A stretch of 64,000 bases of DNA, from assembly GCF_902686445.1 (NCBI RefSeq), contig NC_062213.1:57175268-57239267 (forward strand). Direction: 5' to 3'. Under the pieces are notes generated by a model, which did no database searches, had not been told where the DNA came from, and was given only the letters and a program-made list of their open reading frames with translations. Shown piece by piece: positions 40,101-51,089 of the stretch; position 1 is the stretch's first letter, and each line of letters opens with the position of its first letter. A program made the translations under genes and the position numbers. Origin of the DNA: Sciurus carolinensis (taxonomy: Eukaryota > Chordata > Mammalia > Rodentia > Sciuridae).

Positions 40101-43100
40101 GGCAGGTGGACATCAGGTGGTGGGTGATAGTGCAGGCTAAAGGCAGACAATGTGGAGGCAAAAGGCAGGCAAATGGACACCTGGCAGGTGCCACAGCAGT
40201 CAGCGAGCATTCTGCATGTGAAAGGCAGGCAATGTACTGGCAAAGGGCTGGTAATCATGTCGGACAAACAGGGGGCAAAGAATAAGGGAACAGGGGGAGG
40301 CAAAGACTGTCTTGCAGAGAAACAGTATTTCCTCTACTTGAGTCTCAGGTCATGCAGGACAAAGGAGTGCAGCCTCCCCCTAGTTCGCCATCTTGGATTC
40401 CTGAAAATACGTAGTTCTCATGCATCTTTGCTCCCACAAACTCTCCCACTAGCAATATGCCCTACCACAGTAGAACTGATAAATCTACATATCATGATAA
40501 CACACAGTCCCTAGTTTATATCAAGGTTCACTCTTAGTGTTGTACATTCTTTTTTTTTTTTTTTTTTTTGGTACTGGGGATTGAACTCAGGGACACTCAA
40601 CCACTGAACCCACTCAACAGACCTCTTTTGTATTTTATTTAGAGACAGGGTCTCACTGAGTTGCCTAGCACCTTGCTTTGCTGAGGCTGGCTTTGAACTA
40701 TCTTAGTGTTGTACATCCTATGTCTTTATTTTTCAAATATTATGTTTTCAAGTGATAGTACTTTCTGTTTCTGGAATATACTCACTGCCCTAAAAATCCT
40801 CAGTGCTCCCCCACTGATCCCTCTCTCCTTCTTAACCCTTAAAAACCACTGATGTTCTTCCTGTACATATTATTTCCTTTTCCAGAGAATGTCATATAAT
40901 CAAAATCAAATAATATCTAGACATTGCAGATTGACTTCTTTCATTGGCAGTTTGCAATTCATTTTCCAGTTCTTCTGTGATTTCACAGTTTACTTCTTTT
41001 TAGCACTAAAAAAAACATTCCATTGTCTGGAAGTGCTGCAGTTTATTTATTCATTTGTCTATTGAAGGACATTTTCATTGCTTCTACAGTCTAGAAACAA
41101 TGAATAAAGCCACTATAAACATCCATTTGTATGTATTGTGTGGGCATAAGTTTTCAAATCCTTTGAGTAAATCCAAGGATCAAGATTGCTGGATTGTATA
41201 TCAAGAGTTTGCTTGATTTTTTTTTTTTTTTTAAGAAACCATCAATGTGTCTTCTAAAATGGCTATGTACCATTTTTCATTCCCACCAGCAATGATTGAG
41301 AGTTCCTATTGATTAATGTCCTTGAGAGTATTTGGTGTGGTATTTTGGATATTGTCCTTTCTTTAATGGGTGTGCCTTGGTGGCTCATTGTTTTAATTGG
41401 CATTTCTCTGATGACATAAGATGTTAAGTGTCATTTCATATGCTTTGCCATCTGTATATTTTCTTTAGTGAGTTCTTTATACAGGCCTTTGGTCCATTAT
41501 TTTTACTGAGTTGCTCATCTTATTTTGTTGAATTTTGGAATTTCTGTGTATAAATAATGGACTTTTTTTCTTATTTTTATTTAAATTTTTATTCTTTTTA
41601 GATATACATGATGGAAGAGTGTATTTTGACATTATATACACATAGACTATAACTTATTCTAATTAAAATCCCTTTTTGTTATACATGATGTGGTGTTTCA
41701 CTGGTCATGTATTCTTGTATGAACATAGGAAATTTATGTCTGATTCATTCTACTATCTTTTGTATTTCCATTCCCCCTCCCTTCCCTTCATTCCCCTTTG
41801 TTTAATCCAATGAAACTCTATTCTTCCTACACCCCCTTTATTGTGTGTTAGCATCCACATATCACAGAGAACATTGGGCTTTTGGTTTTGGGGGATTGGC
41901 TTATTTCACTTATCATGATAGTCTCCAGTTCTATCCATTTACTGGCATGTGCATAATTTCATTCTTCCTTATGACTGAGGAACATTACATTGTGTATATA
42001 TACCACATTTTCTTTATCCATTCATCTGTTGATGGACATGTAAGTTAGTTTCACAGCTTAGCTATTGTGAATTGTGCTGCTGTAAACAGTGGCTATGTCA
42101 CTGTAATATGCTGATCTAAATCTTTTGGATATATGCTGATAACTGGGTCAAGTGGTGATTTTTGAGGAATCTCCATTCAGCTTTCTAGAGGGGTTGCACC
42201 AATTTGCAGTCTCACCAATGATATATGAGCATTCCCTTTTCCCTCCATCCTTGCCAACATTTATTGTTACTTGTATTCTTGATAATTGCCATTCTAACTG
42301 GAGTGAGACGGAATCTCAGTGTAGTTTTAATTTACATTTCTCTAATTGCTGAGATGTTGAACATTTTTAAAATTTATTTGTTGACTGATCATATTTCTTC
42401 TGTTGTGAAGAGCCTGTTCAGTTCCTTTACCCATTTACTGATTGGGTTATTTGTTTGTTTTGTTTTGTGAGTTTTTTGTTAAGTTTTTTGAGTTCTTCGT
42501 ATATCCTGGAGGTTAATGCTCTATCTGAGGTGCAAGTGGCAAAGATTTCTATTCTGTAGGCTCTCTCTTCACATTCTTGATTACTTCCTTGACTGTGAAG
42601 AAGCTTTTTAGTTTGATACCATCCCATTTATTGATTCTTCATTTTACTTCTTGCACTTTAGGAGTCTTGTTGAGGATGTCAGTTCCTAAGCCTACATGAT
42701 GGAGAGTTGGGCCTACTCTTTCTTCTAGTAGGTGCAGGATCTCTGGTCTAATGTCTAGGTCCTTGATCCACATAGAGTTGAGTTAGATAATAGTCCTTAA
42801 TCTAATGTATCCTTTATGAATATTTTCTCCCAGACTGTGGCTTGCCATCTCCGTCTCTTGATATTAATTTTTGCAAAGCAGAAGTTTCAAAGACTAATTT
42901 ATCAAGTATTTTGTTCATAGATTGTGCCTTTGGTGTTGTATTTTTAAAAATCATCACTATGCACAACATAATCTAGGTTTTCTCCTAGGTCATCATCTAA
43001 AAGTTTTTAATTTTGTATTTTGTATTTAGATGCATAACTCATTTTGAGTTAATTTCTATGAAAAGCATAAGGTTTGTATCTATATTTTTGTTTTGGGCTT

Positions 43101-46100
43101 TGGATATCTATTTGTTCCAAAACCACTTGCTAAAAATGCCACTTACACCATTGTGTTGCCTCTAATCCTTTTATAAAGCTGTTAACTATATTTACAGGAG
43201 TCTATTTCTGATCTCTATTCTGTCCCAGTGTCCATTCTTTCACAAGTAGCAAATTAATTTGATTACTAGTTTTATAGTAAGCCTTAAGTTTGGATAGTGA
43301 CTGTCAGTCCTCTAATTTTTCTTTCTCTTTCAATATTGAGTTTGCTATTCTGGGTCTTTTCCCCTCAACATAAACTTTAGAATCAGTTTTTAATATTTAT
43401 ACAATAACTTAGAGGATTTCAATTAGGATTGCACTCAATCAGGAGATCAAGTTGAAAAGAACTGACACCTTGACACTACAGTGTGTTCCTATCCATGAAC
43501 ATGGAATATCTCTCCATTTTTTTTTTCTCCTTTGATGTTTTTCATCAAAGTTTTTTAGCTTTCTTCATATAGATCTTATACATATTTTGCTAGATTTTGG
43601 CATAGATATGTCAGTTTAGGGATGCTAAGGGAGATGGCAATACATTTTTAATTTCAAATTTTATTTGTTCATTACTGGTACAGTCATCCCTTAATACCAG
43701 TCCCTTTGGGGGACTGGTTCCAAACTCCCACAGATATCAAAATCTATGGCTGCTCAAATTCCTTACATAAGATGATGTAGTATTTGCATAAATTTTTGCA
43801 CATTCTCTCATATACACTAAATTATTTCTAATTACTTGTAATATTTAGAATGTAAATGCTATATTATCACTGTTATATTTTGTTGTTTAGGGAATGACAA
43901 GAAACTGTTCATACACAACATTGTAGTCCTAACTACATCATACATATCAGCAACAAGTCAAATTTGTAATATCCTGAATAGTTTCAATCTGATGTTGGTT
44001 AAATATGCAGATTTTGACCCATGTGTGGTGAACCCAGTGAACTATACATAGGAAAGCATTTGACTTTTTTTTTAATTCACCTTGTGTCCTGCAATCTTAG
44101 TATAATCACGTATTAGTTCTGAAATATTTTGTTTATTCTTTCAGATTTCCTACACAGCAAAGTGCATCATCTACAAAGACCGGATAATTCTTCCCTTCCC
44201 AATCTATAATACATTTTATTTCCTTTTATTGTTTTATTGCATTTTAATATGTTTTGAAGGGGTGTGGTGAGAAGGTAAACATTTTGTTACAGGAAAACTT
44301 TGAATTTCTCACCACTAAATATGATGTTAGTTGTAGGAGTTTTGTAGATTTTTTAAAAATCACATTAAGAAAGTTACTTTCTATTCCTAGTTTGTTGGAT
44401 TCTTATTATGAATGGAGGTTGAATTTTGTCAAGAACTCTTTTTTGCATATATCAATATGATCATGCAATTTTTCTTAATTATCCTATTGATATGATCATT
44501 AATATTTGACAATTGAATCAGTTTTTTATACTTGGAATAAATACTACTTGGTTAAGTGTACATTCTTGTACTTTATTTATTGTACTTTATTATCAACATG
44601 TTAATATTTTGTTAAGGGTTTTTCATCACTGTTCATGAGAGATATTGGTCTGTAGTTTTTCCTTTTTTTTCTCATAATATCTTGGTCTAGTTTTGTATTA
44701 GGATGATGGTGATCTTATAAAACAACCTAGGAAGTTTTCTTTCTGCTTTCACCTTCTGAAAGATATTATATAGAACTGATAGAATTTCTCCCTTAAATGT
44801 TTGATGGAATTCATCAGGAACCCACCTGGTCTTACTAAATTTTTTATAATAGTATTATTAATTATTTATTCAAAGTCTTTAATACACATAGGTCTATTCA
44901 GATTTTCTATTTTTTTGTGTGTGAATTTTGGCAGATAGTCTTTCAAGTATTTGGTTTATTTCATCAAGAATATCAAGTGAAAACTTTAGACATATAATTG
45001 TGTTTACAATATTTTTATGATCCTTTCAATGTTCATGGGACCTCAATTACATCCCCTTTTTCATTTTTCCTGGAAGCAATTTGCATAGTCTCTTTTTCCT
45101 CAGCTTGGCTAAAGGTTTTGGTTTTTTTCAGTTTTCCCTATTGATTTTCTAGATTTAACCTGATTAATTTCTGATCTAATATTTATTCTTTAGCTCTGCA
45201 CACTTGTATTTGTTTGTATTTTATTGTTTTCTCATTCAAAAGTTGAAGTTACTGATTTTAGACATTTATTCTAATATATGCATTCAATACTATAAATTTT
45301 GTTTAAACCACCTACAAATTTTGGATCCTACAAATTTTGGTAATTCATATTTTCATTTAGTCACAAATATTTTTCAAATTTCTTCCAACCTCTTCTTTGA
45401 CATTATGTGTTACTTAATCTCAAAGTGTTTGAGAATTTTCCAGCTATCTTTCCATTATTGATTTTTACTTTAATGCCATCGCAGTCTGAAAGTATACATT
45501 AGGTGTCCTCTATTCTTTAATTTGTTAAATGGGATCCATCTTTACTGATGTTCCATGTTAGATTAAGAAAAATATGTATTATATTGTTGATGGATTAAGT
45601 AGTCTATTGATGTCAATTATATCTGTTGATTGATGGTGCTATGGAATACAATTATGTCATTGCTGATTTATTTCTGGCTAATCTATTTCTGGTAGTTAGG
45701 TATCATGGTGTCCAACCATATTAGTAAACTCTTCAATTTCTCCTTGTAGCTTTATCAGTTTTTGCCTCACAAATTTTGGCATTATGTTGTTAGAGTATTG
45801 AGTCCACATCAATATGTAATGCCTATATTTATCCCTTATAACTTTCCTTGTTCTGAAATTTTTTTGCATATCAATATGGCTACTCATGTTTTCTTTTGAT
45901 TGGCAAGAGCATATATATCTCCTTCCTTTATTTGAAATTAACAATTTTTTCTATGTAAAAATTGGTTTCTTCAAAACACACAGGTAAGCTTTGTTTTTAC
46001 CCAACATGAGAATCTGTCTTTTATTTGATGCATTTAGATCATTGATATTCTCGATGATTACTGGCATAGTTGAATAAATATCCTTACCATATTTGTTACA

Positions 46101-46895
46101 ATTTCCTATTTATTGCCCTTGTTCTTTTTTATTTTTTGTCTTCCATAATTGTTTTTTCTTTCTTTTCATTGGGCACTTTATATGATTCTATTTTTTCTCC
46201 TTTCTTAGAATACCAATTATAATATTTCTTTTTTCACCGTTGTCAGTTGTTTTCCTAGAATTTATAATTGTTATGGTTTAGATATTACATGTCCCTCAAA
46301 AGCTCATGTGTGAGATAATGCATGCTAATATAGAGATGAAATGATTGGATTAGGAGAATCTTAATCTGTACACTAATCCCCTGATATGGATTAACTGGGT
46401 AGTAACTGTAGGCAGGGAGGGTTTGTCGGGAGGAGGTGGGTTACTGAGGGTATGCTTTTGGGATTTATATTTTGTTCCACATAAGCAGAAAGTACTTGCG
46501 CTCACTCATGCTCTCTCTCTCTCCCTTCCTGATTACCATGTCCTGAGCCACTTTCCTCCACACACTCTTCTGCCATAATGTTCTGCCTTACGTTGAACCC
46601 AAAGCAATGGAGTTGGCCATCTATGGACTAAGACCTCTGAAACCATGAGACCTAAATAAACTTTTCCTCCTCTAAAATTGTTCTCACCAGGTCTTTTGGT
46701 CAGAGAGGTGAAAAAACTAACTAAAATAGTAACATACATATAAACAACTCATCCAAATCTACTTCCAAAGAACACTATACTACTTCAAAGGCAGTGCAAG
46801 GATCTTCCAATAACAAAATTTACCAATTCCTCCCTCCTAATTCCTTCTATTATTGCTGTCATTCATTTCATGTATACATAAAAAACATAAGCACC

Positions 46896-46940
<45 letters not shown>

Positions 46941-49900
46941 AATTGGACACATTGTTGAAGTAAGTGTTTCTGTTGTATCAGTTAAGAAGAAAAATAAAAG
47001 TCTATTTTATCTTCACTTATTCTCTAATGCTCTTCCATTCTTTATGGAGCCCTAGTTTCTGACAATTGTATGTAGCTTGTGGTCTGCTTTTTCCATTAAA
47101 TCCCTTAGCATGTTAATTACAGAGTTTTAAAATTCCTGGTCTGAAGATTTCAACATCACTGCCATAGATGACTCTGGTTCTAATGCTTGTTATATCTCTT
47201 CAAACTATGACTTTTGCCTTTTAGTATGCTTTGCAATTGTTTATTGATAGCTGATCATGCTGATCTGGATGAAAGAAACTGTGGTAAATAGGCTGATAGT
47301 GATGTCATGGTAAGGTGCTGGGGAAGTAGAGTATTCTGGTCCTGTGATTGTCTTAGCTTTTTGATGAGCTTGTGTCCCTGGTCTGTGAACTTTACCAGTA
47401 TTTCCCAGGTTTTTTGTTTGTTTGTTTGTTTTTCCTTCTGTGGGTGGTATAGTATGGCATTCTAAGAGTATAGAAGGACCTGGAGTTGAATATCTCCCTT
47501 CCTCCAGCGAAGTCAGGCTCTGATATGACCCTAAAAGGTTAGACTTTGGTAAAAATAGTTTCTCCCAAGTAGAAATTGCTAAAGAGAACAGAATGCTCTG
47601 ACTTATATCACAGTAGTTATTTCCTCTCCTCCTGCCAAGAAAACAAGGTTGTTTTTTTTTTTTCATTTGTTTTGTTTTGTGTTTTTTTTTTTTTTTTTTT
47701 TTTTTTTTTCTCTGATATTCATTGTGAGAATCTTGCAGTTAGAAGTACTGGATGTGAACTTATGAAATGTGAGACTTCTCTCAGAGGTGTTCCATAGCAT
47801 GTTTCCAGAAATTCATCTATTACTGTTTAGGTATCTCTACTCCCACACTGATTCTTAAGGAGGTTTCTGCTCACAAGTCTCTGCTTCAATAGTTTGTGAT
47901 TCTTTCTCCAATTTGGTGAGCTTCTTATCTCCACATCTCTGTACCAGTCTATTTCTTTCAATTTTAGGGGCAGCAGTTTACTCTAACTGCTCATCTACAC
48001 AGTCAGATCAGAGAAGGAAAATCAAGGGAATTGATTGCTTTAATGAGTGCCAGTACATTATGCAAATGCCAACTAAAAAGTCAAATTGTGTCTTGAACAA
48101 AATTTATCTGCATAAGGAAAACAAACTGATATGGAAAAAAGAAACTGATGATAGAATGGCAAAGGTAATAATGGAACATAAAATGAAATATTAAGCAGAT
48201 ATATTTGTTTTGAGATGATATGTGTACTATGATCTACCAAGAGCTGATTTTTCAATGGGTTAACCTTTGTGTTGTTAGTATGGGGTAGCAACTTCTAGGG
48301 TTTCTTACATGCCTGAATAGAGACTAGAAGTCCTCGAAACAACTCTGTTTTCACACTAACATTTAATTTGTTTATAATTATTATGATTAAGTAATAAGCA
48401 TAACACTATTAAGGAATTTACTTAGTAAATATGCAACTGAAATGGTTAGAGTCAAAGTGCTATGAATATATCAGAAATTAGACTACCAGTGAGAGTTATT
48501 ATGTTTTATGGGCAGTAGTCAACGTTTTTGCAGAAGGATAGGGAATATTGATCATGACAGCAAATTAGCTAAACAGAGGTCAATTAAGGGCACTCCTACG
48601 TATTTGTGTTCGTGTGCATACATATGCATACACATTTCAATATATGCTTCTGAGTATCTTCTTCTTTGAATGTTTCATTATAGGGATATTCCCTTGTTTA
48701 TAAATACTATCTCAAAATAAATATTATCTGCTTAATTTTGCATTTTATTTTCTACCATTACTTTACCAGCCTATCATTAGTTTTTTTTGTTGTTGTTGTT
48801 GTTGTTCCTTTTTACTTTTGTTTTCCGTATGCAGATAAATTTCATGCACAGCTTAGTTTGACTTTCTGACTGACATTTATATTTTGGACCACTACTCCTT
48901 CAATCTATTCCCTTGGTTTTTCTGCTAACTCTCTTGTATCTATGTATGTGACTGATCTTGAATTTTTGAAATAAGCTCAAAAATCATTTAAAATCAAACA
49001 CATATTTTTATCTGTTCCATCTATTTTATTGTTGTTTATCTCAGTGAATGGCAGCATAGTTTATTCTATTATGTACATCAGAAAACCTAGAAGTCATCCT
49101 TTTTTTTTTATTTTTTTTTATTTATTTATTTATTTTTAACGATTACATAGGGCAATGATGTTTATTTTTTTCCCTTCCCCCCCACCCCTCCCACCCCTCT
49201 TTTCCCTCTATACAGGCCTTCTTTCCTTCATTCTTACCGCTCTCCTTATCCCTAACCCTAAACCTAACCCTAAATCTAATGCTAACCCCTCCCACTCCCC
49301 ATTATATGTCCTCATCCGCTTATCAGCGAGATCATTCGTCCTTTAGTTTTTTGAGAAATCATCCTTGATATATCAATCTTCCTAAATTTTCATTTAAATA
49401 TCATGTTAAATTTGCTTCCTAAATGTTTTTCAAATCTATTAATCTTTCTCTAGATTCTCTCCCACTACCAAATCCAATAAACAATTATTCAAGAATATTT
49501 TATGCAATAGCTTCACAAAGAGCCATCTGGATACTCTTTCTTGAATCCTTCCATACTCTCTAGCATACTCCTATAGACATGATCCTTAAAAAAGGTAAAT
49601 CTGTGAATACCATTCCTCCATTGCTTTGGGGATTGAGGAAAACCCCCTTAAAAATGCCTTTAAAACTGTGCATTATTTGGTCTCTTCCAAACCTTCTGAC
49701 TTTATTAGGAACTAGAGGCTTCTCTAGCTCTGCCAGACACCTTCCTGCTTTCCTTTGCTGTCTTTTGTTTTTTTTTTTTTTTTTTTTTTTTGGTACCTGG
49801 GATTGAACTCAGGGGCACTCCACCACTGAGCCACATCCCCCAACCCTATTTTGCATTTTATTTAGAGACAGGGTCTCACTGAGTTGCTTAGTGCCTTGCT

Positions 49901-51056
49901 TTTGCTGAGACTGGCTTGAACCTGGAACTCTCCATCCTCCTGCTTCAGCCTCGGCATGCCCCACCACGCTCAGCTCCTTTGCTGCCATGTATTGAGCCAC
50001 CTACATGCTATGTTCCCTTTCACTTCAAAGGTAGCCATGAATACTGTTTACTATAACTTGAATTTTCCTGTTCTCTTCTCCCCCAGAATACTCTTGCTTC
50101 ACAACACAGACGAAGTGTCCTCCTCTAGGGGAAGTCTCTTTTGAGGTCCCTATGTAAAATCTCCTTGATATTTTTTCATGGTTGCATATTCATTTATAAG
50201 AAGTATCAAGTTGGGAATCAACTTTGGTTACTGGATTAATGTCTGTCTTTTCCATCAAACTTTCAGAGAAGAAATAATACATAATTTTATCAGTTGCATT
50301 CCCACTACTTAGTGGCACATGGTGGATGCTCAACAAGTATTTTAGTGAAGAATAAATGACTTCATTTTAACCAGGAATTAAATACCAATTCATGTTATAA
50401 ACTGATAAGCTACTTAACAAATGGTAACATATGTTCCAGTTAAAAGTGTTCAAAAATTGGACACACTTTTACCAATTTCATAGGGAGTATGTATTCTCTA
50501 AAAATAAGTAGCACATTTTATAATGTCCCTCGAGTGAGTCTTTATATGTCACAAGGTTTTGTCCATGGATGGGCTGTGATAATTATGATCAGAAATGATG
50601 AATCTTTATGTAGGAGCCAAGTTTATTTTCAAAAGATGACAAGAGACTTAAGGTTGAATTGTTTTTTGCTATGTCAAAACTTTCCAATCCTTAGAAAGAT
50701 CCCCGCAAAATAAATGTAATGTGGGAGGAAAGGAAGCAGGAACCAGTTATGTAGCTGCTGACCAGAATCAGCTGTGAGCAATAAATAGACTTTAGTTATC
50801 TTATAGCACATGTGATGCTGAAGATGTACTGTGGGCCATATTGAATTTCTCTACTGAACAGAGTAACATGGAACAATTAAGTAGATACCTATCTTATAAC
50901 AAACAATACAGCAATTGGGTAAGATAAGCAGCTGACCCTGTTCATTACCTTTGCCCTTCCATCTTTATTTTGCACAATTGATTGACCCTCCAAAGCAGTG
51001 TTTCTCTATCAGCCAGCATTTGCTGTATAAAAAATAACCACAAAAGCATCAAATAC

Positions 51057-51089
<33 letters not shown>

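Larger units (their letters stand above)
35523..40401 (-). mobile_element. L1 with intact 5' end, internally deleted, with target duplication
   Basis: Flanked by TGAAAATACAT (35511-35521) and TGAAAATACGT (40402-40412), 10 of 11 matching. On the minus strand it starts GGAATCCAAGATGGCGAAC at 40401. The order is then a GC-richer 5' UTR, ORF1 remnant (about 38289-38639), a remnant of the end of the endonuclease domain (37771-37965), reverse transcriptase remnant (about 36261-36781), a jump near 35790 into the 3' UTR, and an A-tail at 35523. Missing are ORF1's C-terminal half, the start of ORF2, and about the last third of ORF2. Frameshifts and stops throughout; not functional. Confidence 0.88.

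Noticed and set aside
39862..40303. Two overlapping minus-strand frames of 110 and 125 codons
   Set aside because: They lie wholly in the L1 5' UTR, where GC-rich sequence has few stops; composition is P/C/H-rich without any domain.
41562..42799. Target duplication for the younger L1
   Set aside because: I compared both flanks and found no convincing direct repeat; the 3' flank may have been altered or the ends misplaced by a few bases.
47913..48194. 93-codon plus-strand frame with several cysteines
   Set aside because: No recognisable domain or homologue, no promoter or convincing splice sites, partly overlapping old L1 sequence. Looked at as a possible retrocopy or alternative exon but not supportable.
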